A DNA stretch of 64,000 nt from Pseudoflavonifractor sp. An184 (GCF_002160305.1 NZ_NFKI01000010.1:1-64000); one strand, 5' to 3'. Positions 15,992 to 24,554 are shown, numbered from the stretch's first letter. Notes: a model not told the origin generated them from the letters alone. Numbers and translations: made by a program.

Positions 15992-16453
15992 TTATCCCGA
16001 ATTGTCCTCAACTCTTTCCACGCCGAGCAGATTTCCGGTAGAAAAAGCTGCGGCGAGCCATGTCCCTGGGAGGGATACGCCGCTCTGGCGCTGAAGATAG
16101 AACCGGTAACGCTCCCCTACCTGCATCGTGTACTGTCTTCCAATACACAGGGATAGTTCCTCTTCATCCGCACCCAACAGCCTCACCTTTCTGCACTTCT
16201 GGAGCGGCAGCGGGGTAATCTGGACACATACCCCCTCAAGCACAGTATAATTGCCCAATACAAAGCACCGGAACAGCAGAGCCGCCCGCCCAAGGGAGAG
16301 AAGAAAAACTGTCCCGCTGAGCAGCAACATAATACGGTCCTGGGTCGCCATCCAGACGGCAACGCCCACCAGGAGAAAACCAAATCCCGCCGCAATGGTA
16401 AGTCCCCACCGATGAATCAGAACTGTCGGCCACATTTTGATCAATTCCATCAT
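15992..16453 (-). CDS. small membrane protein, 153 aa
   Basis: Two adjacent membrane segments (residues about 17-36, LTIAAGFGFLLVGVAVWMA, and 42-64, IMLLLSGTVFLLSLGRAALL) followed by a beta-rich soluble domain. The start ATG 16453 overlaps the TGA of the upstream gene, so it is translated with it. No family recognised. Confidence 0.6.
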   Translation of the reverse strand: MMELIKMWPTVLIHRWGLTIAAGFGFLLVGVAVWMATQDRIMLLLSGTVFLLSLGRAALLFRCFVLGNYTVLEGVCVQITPLPLQKCRKVRLLGADEEELSLCIGRQYTMQVGERYRFYLQRQSGVSLPGTWLAAAFSTGNLLGVERVEDNSG

Positions 16454-17163
16454 AGGCAGCCTCTTTGAAACACGATCTGCTTACGCAGATATAGGTTGGA
16501 CACCGCCAATACAACGGCGTCCCTCACCGGGCTTTCACTCATGAGGTGCGCAATATTATAGCAGGTTGTGGTATCATCGTAGTAGAGAGAAGACAGCACC
16601 TTTTCACCGCTGGATACATCCAGCACGCCGCACTCCTCGCATTTGACCAGTTCGGCAGTGGATAAGAGTGTCTGGCCGGACAGCGCTAAAATTCGCGCCT
16701 CCTGCTCCGTGGTACAGTCCTTTTTCAAAATGGATTTCACAGCGGCCGGTGTGGCCCGTCCATTCGCCATGAGTTTTGAGGCCAGTGACAGCCGATTCCA
16801 AAAGCTGTCGCTGATGGGCGAGATATAGAGATTGCTCACAAGATCATAAAGGGCGTCCACCTGGCACTCCCCCTCCCCCGCCGCAATCAGCCCCCGGGAC
16901 ATAAGATGTTTCAACGCACGGCGAAATGCTTCTTCCTCCCGCTCCCGTGCCGGAAGCCCCGCCTCTTTTGCCGCCGCTTCGTATTCACTCCACAGATGTT
17001 TCTGGTCCCGAAAGCGCCAGCACAGCCGGCTCCACAGCACCAATTCCATCGGCGTCAGCAGGTACTCTCTCCGATTCAGAATCACAACCGGGTAGCGCTC
17101 GTTCTTCTGCGTCTGTTTGACCTGCAGATGACCCGTACAAGTATAAAGTGTAGTCGTGTTCAT
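16450..17163 (-). CDS. unrecognised 237-aa protein with winged-helix-like segment
   Basis: Begins MNTTTLYTCTGHLQVKQTQK. Residues about 35-95 (LLTPMELVLWSRLCWRFRDQ ... FRRALKHLMSRGLIAAGEG) resemble a winged helix of the kind used in replication initiators and repressors; this is a weak inference. ATG 17163 has GGAGG seven bases upstream. It heads a three-gene unit (17163-15316) and is followed by coupled translation of the membrane protein. Confidence 0.55.
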   Translation of the reverse strand: MNTTTLYTCTGHLQVKQTQKNERYPVVILNRREYLLTPMELVLWSRLCWRFRDQKHLWSEYEAAAKEAGLPAREREEEAFRRALKHLMSRGLIAAGEGECQVDALYDLVSNLYISPISDSFWNRLSLASKLMANGRATPAAVKSILKKDCTTEQEARILALSGQTLLSTAELVKCEECGVLDVSSGEKVLSSLYYDDTTTCYNIAHLMSESPVRDAVVLAVSNLYLRKQIVFQRGCL

Positions 17164-17250
17164 ATGGATTCCTCCGTTCTGTATTTTTCCTATACGAAAA
17201 ATCAGCTTCCTTTTCAACAAAAATTTTGAAGGTGAACCCTGTTTAATAGC

Positions 17251-17285
17251 AGAAAAGGCCGGAGGAAGTTCCTCCGGCCTTTTCT
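17251..17285. terminator. bidirectional terminator after SLH gene
   Basis: Perfect 15-bp stem AGAAAAGGCCGGAGG / CCTCCGGCCTTTTCT with AAGTT loop. It closes the surface-protein operon that runs leftward from 21695. Confidence 0.9.
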
Positions 17286-17306
17286 TGTTGTTTCAGATTT
17301 TATATG

Positions 17307-20300
17307 TCAGTTTGCTTCTTCCACAAACTCCTGACAGAATCGCATGAGGATCATGGCAACTTGTGACCTTGTGGCGGAGCCACCTGGGGATAAGGTGCTG
17401 CCGTCGCCGGTGCCGCTGATGATCCCCGCGCCGCAGGCCCACTGGAGGGCGGAGACGGCGTACTCGGACACAGTAAAGGCGTCGGCGTAGCTGAGGATGT
17501 TGGTGTTCTCGCCGATGGACACGTCGTAGCCCTGGTGCTGGGCGTAGCGGTGGAGCATCACCGCCAGCTGCTCCCGGGTGATGGGATCGTCGGGGCCGAA
17601 ACTGCCGTTTCCATAGCCCCCGGCGATGCCCTCGGAGGTGGCCCAGCGGATGGCCTCTGCGTAGTAGGCCGCCGGGTCCACGTCGTCAAAGTCCATCAGG
17701 TAGTTGACAACCGGGCTGCCGGAGAGCCGCCACAGGATGGTGACGATCTGCCCCCGGGTGGTGGCGCCCTCCGGGCTGAAGGTGGAGCCGCTGGTGCCCG
17801 CCATCAGGCCCTCGCCGTAGACGTACTGGATGGCGTCATAGGCCCAGTAGCCCTCCGGCACGTCGTTGAAGGGCAGGTCCACCGGCTCGTGGCTCCTGTC
17901 GTCGATGACGATGGCGTAGTCGGAGGCGTGGTCCAGTTCGAACTCCGCCGTGCCGTCTCTGGCGATCCGGGCGGCCTGCTGGAACTCCAGCTCCTCTGTC
18001 CCCTCGTTGAACCAGTAGAGGTTGGCCCAGTAGTCGGCGTTGTCCCGGCCTAACGGGGCGGAGAGGGTCATGGTGAATCCGAACTGCCCGTCGTGGGCCA
18101 GGGATAGCTGGACGGCGCCGATCTCGCCGGTGACGGCGTTGAGGACCGTGGCGGGAATATCGCTGTCCCCCAGGTCCACGTCCAGGTCCAGGTCGTGGAG
18201 GCGGGTGTCCTCCGGGATGTCCAGGCCGTTGACCGTCCAGAGCACGCCGTCCCCGGCGTCGATCTCCAGGGTGATGTCCTGGCCGGCCAGCGCCTCAAAC
18301 ACCTCCCGCTCCAGGGTGGTGCGGCCGGGGCGCAGGGTGATCTCCACCGTGTCGCCGGGCCGGGCGTCCTGGATGTCGTCGATGGCTTGGTCGCTGAGGG
18401 AGGTGGAACTGCTGGAACTGCCTCCGCCGGAGCTGTACCGGGAGACGGTGACGGTGCAGGAGGCGCTTGCCCCGCTTCCGTCCGCCGCTGCGGCGGTGAT
18501 GACGGCGGTGCCGCGGGCCAAGGCGGTGACAACGCCGTTCTGGTCCACGGTGGCCACAGCGCTGTCACTGCTGGTCCAGGTCACCGCCTTGTTGGTGGCG
18601 TTGTCGGGGGCCACCGTGGCCGTGAGGGTCAGGGTGTTGGGGGTGCGGTTGTAGTACAGGGACGCCTGGGTCTGGCTGAGGGTCACGCCGGTGACAGGGA
18701 CTGTGACGGTCACGGTGCAGGTGGCGGTCTTTGTGCCGTCCTCCGTGGTGACAGTGATGGTGGCGGTGCCCGCACTCACGGCGGTGACGCGGCCGCTTGC
18801 GTCCACGGTGGCAACGCTTGTATCATCACTGCTCCACGTCACGTTTTTGTTGGTGGCGTCGGACGGCTCCACCGTAGCGGTGAGGATCTCGGTGTCGCCC
18901 ACATAGAGGCTGGTGCTGGTTTTGTTCAGTGTCACTCCGGTAACAGGAACCGTCGCGGCCGTCACGGTCACGACACAGGTGGCGGTTTTGCCGCCGTCAG
19001 CTGTGGTGACGGTGATGGTTGCGGTGCCCGCACCTATGGCGGTCACTTTGCCGGTCGCGTCCACGGCGGCAATGCTTGTGTTGCTACTTTCCCACGTCAC
19101 GTTTTTGTTGGTGGCGTCGGACGGCTCCACCGTAGCGGTGAGGGTGCCTGTTTCGTTCTCCACCAAGTTCAATGTGCTTGGACTAAGCGACACACTATTA
19201 ACTGGGACATAAGCTGCCGTTTCAATCGTCAGCGTAAACTGCGTGCTGTCGTTGCCGTAGTCATTTTCAGCCTCCACAGTGAAGGTGCTTTCCCCTTGTG
19301 CTGTGGGCGTGCCGGAGATCATATTTCCATTCAAGCTCAATTCCGCGGGCAGAGAACCGCTGGTGACGCTCCATGTAATGGTGTCAGAGCCGGTAGCTTC
19401 AAGGGTCTGATTATAGGTCGTACCCACCTCGCCGTTCGGCAGGCTTGCAGTTGTAATGGTCGGCGGATACTTCACGCTGTCGCCCAGGCTGGTCGTGATA
19501 TCTTCGTCCACCGTGCCACCGTCCACGATCACGTTGTGGCCGCCTGCGGCCAGGGCTGCACCATCGTCCAGCGTCAGGCTCTCGCCCTCGCCGATGGTCA
19601 AATCCTCCTGCAAGGTCACATTGCCGTACACGGTGCCCTCGTCGCCGTTAAAGACGATGCCCTCGCCGGAAGGGGACACTGGCTGGAGATTTGTAGTACT
19701 TCCGGCACCGATTTCGCCATTTCTTGCGTCCACGATGGCACTGTTGCTGATGGTTAAGGCCGTAGTTTTAGGAACGGTACCACTGCCGATAGAATCATAT
19801 AGAATCCCTGGAGACCCGCTGGCAGTCAGGCTGCCGCCGTCCACAGTCAGAGCGGCGGTCGAACTATTGCTGGATTGCACATTAACACCATAGCCGGCGG
19901 TATTGGTCCCCGTTGCTTCAACCTTGGCGTTCTGGATAAACAAAGCGCCATTGCCGTTGTTGCTCTGAACCCAGATGCCAGTCTGACTGGCGCTGGCATC
20001 CAGACTGCCGTCGCCCGTGATGGTCAGGGTGGCGCCGCCAGTAGAATTGGCCAACACATAGATCCCCTTGCCGACCTCTGCGATTGTATTGGTGCCCTCC
20101 AATGTGATTGTCAACTCCGCAGCGCCGTTCTGATTGTGCACGCCAATGGCAGCGCCAGCGACATAAGTGCTGGTATTATAGGGTACTTCCTCTTTAATCG
20201 TGGCGTTGTGCAGGGTCAGGGTATTGTAGCCTGCGTCATAATGGATATAGTTGTTTGACGGTGTGCCTTCCTCGGTGTATTGGGTGACACTTCCATCACT

Positions 20301-20462
20301 GTCCGTCGTCCAGTAGCCGCCGCTTGTCACTTCTTTGCCGCCGACATAAATCGTTTGTCCACTTTGTGCGCCCGCCGCCAGCGCCGTGGCGGGCAGCAGG
20401 CTCAGGCACAGGGCGAGGAAAAGTAAAAAAGCATTCCAGTTTTTGAGTATTTTTGATTTCAT
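17307..20462 (-). CDS. S-layer-homology surface protein with Big2 repeats
   Basis: A 1051-aa exported protein. A signal peptide spans about residues 1-29 (FLLFLALCLSLLPATALAA). A beta-helix-like region of short Thr/Gly/Asn repeats runs to about 330, then a putative-Ig domain (about 335-420). Three bacterial Ig-like Big2 domains (about 423-675) follow, each with VTWxSxxxxxATVDxxGxVTA. After a Gly/Ser linker and a beta domain come three SLH domains from about 865 to the end (FNDVPEGYWAYDAIQYVYGE, YAEAIRWATSEGIAGG). SLH domains anchor proteins to pyruvylated wall polymer. It follows the DUF4157 gene on the transcript driven by invertible promoter 1. Base composition is GC-rich. Confidence 0.9.
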   Translation of the reverse strand: MKSKILKNWNAFLLFLALCLSLLPATALAAGAQSGQTIYVGGKEVTSGGYWTTDSDGSVTQYTEEGTPSNNYIHYDAGYNTLTLHNATIKEEVPYNTSTYVAGAAIGVHNQNGAAELTITLEGTNTIAEVGKGIYVLANSTGGATLTITGDGSLDASASQTGIWVQSNNGNGALFIQNAKVEATGTNTAGYGVNVQSSNSSTAALTVDGGSLTASGSPGILYDSIGSGTVPKTTALTISNSAIVDARNGEIGAGSTTNLQPVSPSGEGIVFNGDEGTVYGNVTLQEDLTIGEGESLTLDDGAALAAGGHNVIVDGGTVDEDITTSLGDSVKYPPTITTASLPNGEVGTTYNQTLEATGSDTITWSVTSGSLPAELSLNGNMISGTPTAQGESTFTVEAENDYGNDSTQFTLTIETAAYVPVNSVSLSPSTLNLVENETGTLTATVEPSDATNKNVTWESSNTSIAAVDATGKVTAIGAGTATITVTTADGGKTATCVVTVTAATVPVTGVTLNKTSTSLYVGDTEILTATVEPSDATNKNVTWSSDDTSVATVDASGRVTAVSAGTATITVTTEDGTKTATCTVTVTVPVTGVTLSQTQASLYYNRTPNTLTLTATVAPDNATNKAVTWTSSDSAVATVDQNGVVTALARGTAVITAAAADGSGASASCTVTVSRYSSGGGSSSSSTSLSDQAIDDIQDARPGDTVEITLRPGRTTLEREVFEALAGQDITLEIDAGDGVLWTVNGLDIPEDTRLHDLDLDVDLGDSDIPATVLNAVTGEIGAVQLSLAHDGQFGFTMTLSAPLGRDNADYWANLYWFNEGTEELEFQQAARIARDGTAEFELDHASDYAIVIDDRSHEPVDLPFNDVPEGYWAYDAIQYVYGEGLMAGTSGSTFSPEGATTRGQIVTILWRLSGSPVVNYLMDFDDVDPAAYYAEAIRWATSEGIAGGYGNGSFGPDDPITREQLAVMLHRYAQHQGYDVSIGENTNILSYADAFTVSEYAVSALQWACGAGIISGTGDGSTLSPGGSATRSQVAMILMRFCQEFVEEAN

Positions 20463-20498
20463 TTTACAAACGCACCCCTATTTCTCTTGTTATATTCC

Positions 20499-21695
20499 CT
20501 ACCTCACGTTTTCATAAATCATATGTATGAATTGAGCATATTTTTTTCTATTCGTCGCACTACTGCTTACTCGGTCAATAAAGTCATCCGGGTCAGTTAA
20601 CAATTCACTAAACTCATCTTCGGAAAGTCCAATCGTTTCAGGACGCATGGTTGGATATCTGGTGTCCCCTACTCGAGCAACTTTCTCTCTGCCTGTACAG
20701 GTATCATCAAAGAATGCTGCTGCCGCAGCTTCCATAGATTCCGATATGGGAAACATCGTGCTGCTCTTTCGTTTCTCCTCTTTTTTTCCGCCAGAACCTT
20801 TACGATGCCAAACTAAAACGTGAACCGCTCTGGGGTCACCAATGATACGTTCGGGATAAACATCATCAGGCAGAATCCTTCCGTTCCGTGCCCCATCTAC
20901 TAAATATGCATGGATTCCAACCGGATCTGTAGTTTTCTTTTTTGTTTTTGCATCTGTTCCTAAAAAAGCGTGGCTCAAAATCCGTTCACTATCTTTGGGC
21001 CATTCAGGTTTTTCGTGTTCCTTCATAAACCTTTGGAAGCGAGCATCACTCGATGCTCCGCCTCCTACTTTTTCATCCCTACAACTAAATATTCGCGCTA
21101 ATAACTCCGTTGGCACCGTCGGTTCCGCTGCAGCCACCCTTCGTTGTGTAGCAGGTGGTGCTGCCGAAGATTTTCGCCCCCGTCTCTCCTTGCCCTTTTT
21201 AGGTTTTCCATACTGCACCACCGGCCCCGCCGCAGTCCCCGCCGTCTGGGCCACAGACCCGGCGTCGGCGCTGTGTTCCAGCGCCGGGGAGCGGTTCACG
21301 GCCATCCCGTGCTCCATCCCCGTGGGGCGCACCTGCCCCAGCTTCTGCTGGGCCACATGGGTCATCTCATGGTTCAGCAAATCCTCCTGCCCCGGCCCGA
21401 TGAAAATGTCTGTGCCGTAGGTGTAGGCCCCGGCGTCAAACTTGGCGGGCTCATCGGAATTGCGGTGGACCCGCACATCGTCCATGGGCAGGCCGAAATG
21501 CCGCTCAAACTTCGCCCGCATGGCCTCGGCCAGGGGCGTCCCCCCGGAGGCGGGCTGGACCTCCCCCCTCTCCCCCTGCGCCTCCAGCATGGAGAGCATA
21601 GCCTGATTGCCCGCCCCGGCGGGTACGGCTGCCTGTTCCTTCTCAGTTTCCTGTGCCTTGGCTTCTCCCTGTCTCTTTCGCAGATATTCCAGCAT
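20499..21695 (-). CDS. DUF4157 (eCIS core) protein
   Basis: A 398-aa protein with an N-terminal DUF4157 domain: PLAEAMRAKFERHFGLPMDD, DIFIGPGQEDLLNHEMTHVA. The HEMTH motif (about residues 109-113) is the metalloprotease-like HExxH of this family, which is associated with extracellular contractile injection systems and secreted toxins. A Lys-rich linker leads to a 200-aa C-terminal domain I do not recognise, possibly an effector. No signal peptide. ATG 21695 has GGAGG seven bases upstream and lies just outside invertible segment 1, so this is the first gene switched by it; the SLH gene follows after 36 bp. Confidence 0.8.
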   Translation of the reverse strand: MLEYLRKRQGEAKAQETEKEQAAVPAGAGNQAMLSMLEAQGERGEVQPASGGTPLAEAMRAKFERHFGLPMDDVRVHRNSDEPAKFDAGAYTYGTDIFIGPGQEDLLNHEMTHVAQQKLGQVRPTGMEHGMAVNRSPALEHSADAGSVAQTAGTAAGPVVQYGKPKKGKERRGRKSSAAPPATQRRVAAAEPTVPTELLARIFSCRDEKVGGGASSDARFQRFMKEHEKPEWPKDSERILSHAFLGTDAKTKKKTTDPVGIHAYLVDGARNGRILPDDVYPERIIGDPRAVHVLVWHRKGSGGKKEEKRKSSTMFPISESMEAAAAAFFDDTCTGREKVARVGDTRYPTMRPETIGLSEDEFSELLTDPDDFIDRVSSSATNRKKYAQFIHMIYENVR

Positions 21696-21718
21696 GAAAA
21701 CACCTCCGAAAAAACCAT

Positions 21719-21745
21719 TGACCACATACTTTTCCTTTTGTTGTA
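21719..21745. repeat. left inverted repeat of invertible segment 1
   Basis: 27 bp starting TGACCACATACTTTTCC; it is the inverse of 21961-21987 with one mismatch (26/27). Two half-sites ACCACATAC and TTTTGTTGT flank a 6-bp TTTTCC, as expected for a tyrosine-recombinase crossover site. Confidence 0.9.
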
Positions 21746-21778
21746 GCTGCGTCTGCACAGAAATATTTCAATAACAAA

Positions 21779-21807
21779 ATTATACATATTTGCTGGGAAA
21801 TTCGCAA
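21779..21807 (-). promoter_or_regulatory. promoter inside invertible segment 1
   Basis: Reading leftward: TTGCGA (21807-21802), 17-bp spacer, TATAAT (21784-21779). It points at the DUF4157 gene start at 21695. Confidence 0.75.
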
Positions 21808-21920
21808 GATAATTTCGTCCCCGCCAGCACAGACATGCGTGAACGAGGGTGAATTGCTCCTCACGCCAGTTTTGTCATGCCAACATTCGTGCATATTTCA
21901 ATTTTCGACACGTTTTAAGA

Positions 21921-21946
21921 AGCTCCGCACCAGCGGAGCTGTTTTC
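21921..21946. terminator. terminator within invertible segment 1
   Basis: Stem AGCTCCGC / GCGGAGCT with a 4-base loop, GTTTTCC on the plus side and TCTT on the minus side. It would stop the recombinase transcript (minus) before the switch promoter. Confidence 0.7.
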
Positions 21947-21960
21947 CTCCGTGGCCGGAT

Positions 21961-21987
21961 TACAACAAAAGGAAAACTATGTGGTCA
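21961..21987. repeat. right inverted repeat of invertible segment 1
   Basis: 27 bp beginning TACAACAAAAGGAAAAC, inverse of 21719-21745. It contains the last codons and stop of the recombinase gene. Confidence 0.9.
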
Positions 21988-22885
21988 GGACCAGCCACAT
22001 GCGCTCCACCTGCCGGGCATGGACCGCGCCGCTCTCCACGGTATAGATGCGGGTGGTATTGACAGAAGAATACCCCAAAATGTCCGCCAGCCGTGACAAA
22101 TCCCGTTCCATGGCATAGTAGGTCCGGGCAAACAGGTGGCGCAGGTTGTGGGGAAACACTTTCTCCGGCTCAACCCCGGCGCTCTCGCACAGCCGTTTCA
22201 TATCCCGCCAGATGTTGCTCCGATCAACGGGTTTCCCGCTGCGCGTTACGAACACCGCCCCGGCGGTGATTTTTTGTGTCCGGAGATATTTTTGCAGAAG
22301 TCGGCGCAGCTTGCCCGAGAGAAAGACGGCGCGCCGCTTCCCCTTGTTGCTGACCTCGGCCCGGCCGGTCTGCACCGCCTGAACGGTGATATAGCGCAGC
22401 TCGGACACTCGGATGCCAGTGGCGCAAATGGTCTGGATGATGAGGGAAAGACGCTGATTTTCCTTCTGCTCAGCGGCGCGGACCAGGCGGGCGTACTCAG
22501 CGCGGGTCAGCTCCTTGTCGGGGTCACAGAAGATGGCCTTCTGGATTTTCAGCAACTTGATTTTGCACTCGCACCAGCCCATAAAGGAGAGAAAGCCATT
22601 GACGGCGGCGACCATGCTGTTGACCGTGGCCGGGGCGTGGTCGGCGGTCAGAGCTTTTTTCCAGGCAATCAGCGCCGCCTTGGTGAGGGGCTGGCCATTC
22701 ATCCAAGAAAGCAAAGCGGTGAGATCGTGGACGTACTTCTGAATGGTGACCGGGGCGCGCTCCTGCTCTTGCAGATAGCTGACATAGCGGCGGATGTGGC
22801 TGGAGGTAAAATTGTGGGTTTTCGGCTCATAGCAGTGTCCTCCTAAAAATGCAGATACCACTATTGTACCGAAGCGACAGGCCAA
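21977..22885 (-). CDS. tyrosine recombinase for switch 1 (possible N-terminal frameshift)
   Basis: XerC/D-type site-specific recombinase of about 285 aa. It has a SAM-like core-binding domain (APVTIQKYVHDLTALLSWMN) and a catalytic domain with the Arg (ATGIRVSELRY), the Lys region (NKGKRRAVFL), HNLRH and the Tyr (TTRIYTVE). The second His is Tyr (GYSS), which some members tolerate. A good AGGAGG plus ATG at 22830 is out of frame with the body; one extra A in the run at 22819-22822 would give MSRKTHNFTSSH in frame. The open frame otherwise needs a TTG at 22885 without a ribosome site. It is about 40-50% like the 32218 recombinase by eye. It presumably inverts 21719-21987. Confidence 0.8.
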   Translation of the reverse strand: MACRFGTIVVSAFLGGHCYEPKTHNFTSSHIRRYVSYLQEQERAPVTIQKYVHDLTALLSWMNGQPLTKAALIAWKKALTADHAPATVNSMVAAVNGFLSFMGWCECKIKLLKIQKAIFCDPDKELTRAEYARLVRAAEQKENQRLSLIIQTICATGIRVSELRYITVQAVQTGRAEVSNKGKRRAVFLSGKLRRLLQKYLRTQKITAGAVFVTRSGKPVDRSNIWRDMKRLCESAGVEPEKVFPHNLRHLFARTYYAMERDLSRLADILGYSSVNTTRIYTVESGAVHARQVERMWLVLTT

Positions 22886-23073
22886 TATGCACAGCTCCGC
22901 AACCTACAGTTTAATTTGCTGTCCCTTCAAGTTGCTTGAGCATCTTTTCTTCTCTTTTGTAATATCGCAAAGCAGACCCTAACAGCCATGGACACCAACA
23001 GCACCTGTCCCGTTTCAAATGGGACTTCTTCCGAGCCAACTATCAGCCACTCTCCTTTCTCCTCTATCTCCTC
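22886..23073. other. intergenic, no gene seen
   Basis: Between the recombinase and the HipA operon. It holds a hairpin GTCCC(G)TTT / AAA(T)GGGAC near 23007-23025 followed by TTCTTCC, possibly a weak terminator. Nothing else recognised. Confidence 0.4.
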
Positions 23074-23102
23074 TTGACACTTCCGCTCACTTCGTTTAGA
23101 AT
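23074..23102 (+). promoter_or_regulatory. promoter of HipA-like operon
   Basis: TTGACA (23074-23079), 17-bp spacer, TAGAAT (23097-23102). It is followed at once by a palindromic operator. Confidence 0.8.
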
Positions 23103-23126
23103 GTAATTAAATTAAAATAATTACAT
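23101..23126. promoter_or_regulatory. palindromic operator
   Basis: Perfect 9-bp arms ATGTAATTA / TAATTACAT around an 8-bp AT-rich centre, at the transcription start. It is probably bound by the HTH protein of the operon (autorepression, as in toxin-antitoxin operons). Confidence 0.65.
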
Positions 23127-23151
23127 ATACTTTATAGAGGAGGCGAGTCAG

Positions 23152-23745
23152 TTGAGCAGAACAGATTACCGAGAACTTTGTGTGGAGCTATTCGGAACCG
23201 ATGATGTGGACCGGCTCCGCAAAATTGCTGAACTGGCGCGGAAGCAGAATCCCCGCAATGCCGGGCGGAAGCGAAAATTCGGGGCCGAGGAAATCGCCCG
23301 GATGCGGGATCTTCAGGTCGCCGGTGCCACGATACAGCAAATCGCCAATAAGTTCGGCACCTCCAGGCAGATTGTCGGCAAGTATCTGCATACCCCGCTG
23401 GCTGCGCCGTATACGATGCGCATCACCTATATGTACCGCCAGAAGCCATGTACCACGATCGACGTGGATTTTCTGGAGGAAAAAATTCACATCTGCAACC
23501 TGACCCCGGACCCGCTCCATCGCGCGTTCGGCTCCAACGAACACCCAACCTGGACAGATTTCCAGCAGTTCCTGCAGGATCGCTGTATTCCTGCTTCCCG
23601 CGGCATGCTGAAGGAGGCGCTCAATGACATTGGCGTAGACACCTACGATCCATTGCGCATTGCGGAAAAAACAAAGGGACGGACTGCTGACGACGATCTT
23701 TGGCTTAAATTTCAATACCGCACGGAAGGAGGAGCTCCCGCATGA
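23152..23745 (+). CDS. HTH protein, partner of HipA-like kinase
   Basis: A 197-aa protein. A helix-turn-helix at about residues 40-78 (FGAEEIARMRDLQVAGATIQ, then NKFGTSRQIVGKYL) resembles resolvase-type HTHs. The C-terminal 110 residues (YTMRITYMYRQKPCTTIDVD) look like a beta-containing domain reminiscent of the N-subdomain (HipS-like) that caps HipA kinases; this is inference. Start is TTG 23152 with AGGAGG eight bases upstream. Its stop overlaps the next ATG. Likely antitoxin-like repressor acting on the palindrome at 23101-23126. Confidence 0.65.
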   Translation: MSRTDYRELCVELFGTDDVDRLRKIAELARKQNPRNAGRKRKFGAEEIARMRDLQVAGATIQQIANKFGTSRQIVGKYLHTPLAAPYTMRITYMYRQKPCTTIDVDFLEEKIHICNLTPDPLHRAFGSNEHPTWTDFQQFLQDRCIPASRGMLKEALNDIGVDTYDPLRIAEKTKGRTADDDLWLKFQYRTEGGAPA

Positions 23746-24551
23746 AACAGATCAATTTGGATGACGCAGCTCTGGTGCCGGCTGCGGGCCACACGTCTAA
23801 AGGTGATCAGCCAAAGTGGCAGATCCGCAACCGGTGGTATAAAGCAGATCATATGGGCTACGAAGCTCTTGTGGAATGCCTGGTCTCATCACTTCTGGAG
23901 AAAACCAACCTCCAGGATTTTGTTTCCTATGAGCCGATTCAAATTTTATACCGTGGCCGCACACTGTGCGGCTGTGTCAGCAAAAATTTTCGCGGCAAGG
24001 ATGAGATGCTGGTTCCGCTGGAGCGACTGCACCGGGCCTATCACGGCCGCGGCCTGGCGGAGTCAATCGCCGCTCTGCCGGAAACAACCGACCGCATCCG
24101 CTACACCGTGGATTTTGTGGAATCCGTCACCGGCCTGACGGGATTCGGCCCATATCTAAGCGTCATTTTAGAGCTGGACTGTTTGTTTCTCAACGAGGAC
24201 CGGCACACCAACAACCTGGCAGTCGTCCGCAACGAAAAGACTGGCGTCTACCGGTTCTGCCCTATCTTTGATAACGGCCTGGCGCTGCTGTCTGACCTGA
24301 ACGACTATCCACTGGACAATGACGTGTACCACTGCATTGGCCGCGTGCAGGCCAAGCCGTTCTCACTGGACTTTGATGAGCAGGCAGATGCCGCTAATGC
24401 ACTCTATGGAAGTCACCTTCAGTGCTCTTTTACCCGAAGCGACGTTACTTCGATCCTGGAGTCTTTTGCTGATTTCTACCCACCGGAGATTCTCTCCCGA
24501 GTAGAGCGCGTCTTGTTTGAGCAGATTCGCCGGTACAGCATTTACTTTTAG
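23742..24551 (+). CDS. HipA-like serine/threonine kinase
   Basis: A 269-aa protein with the catalytic signature of HipA/HipT kinases: LELDCLFLNEDRHTNNLAVV (about residues 144-162; D153, H155 and N158 in the catalytic loop) and CPIFDNGLALL (D177, Mg-binding). It lacks the full N-terminal domain of E. coli HipA, like HipT in three-gene HipBST systems. HipA kinases phosphorylate aminoacyl-tRNA synthetases and stop growth; the target here is unknown. It is coupled to the HTH partner by ATGA overlap. Terminator follows at 24555. Confidence 0.8.
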   Translation: MKQINLDDAALVPAAGHTSKGDQPKWQIRNRWYKADHMGYEALVECLVSSLLEKTNLQDFVSYEPIQILYRGRTLCGCVSKNFRGKDEMLVPLERLHRAYHGRGLAESIAALPETTDRIRYTVDFVESVTGLTGFGPYLSVILELDCLFLNEDRHTNNLAVVRNEKTGVYRFCPIFDNGLALLSDLNDYPLDNDVYHCIGRVQAKPFSLDFDEQADAANALYGSHLQCSFTRSDVTSILESFADFYPPEILSRVERVLFEQIRRYSIYF

Positions 24552-24554
24552 TGC

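Larger units (their letters stand above)
21719..21987. promoter_or_regulatory. invertible promoter segment 1 (ON as assembled)
   Basis: A 215-bp segment between 27-bp inverted repeats, adjoining a tyrosine recombinase gene whose stop codon lies inside the right repeat. It carries one good promoter, pointing left to the DUF4157-SLH operon, and a terminator hairpin that shields it from recombinase read-through. Inversion would point the promoter at the recombinase 3' end and silence the surface operon. Confidence 0.85.

Noticed and set aside
18195-19757. 520-aa plus-strand frame inside the SLH/Big2 gene
   Set aside because: Antisense shadow of repeated Thr/Val codons; no ribosome site or recognisable protein.
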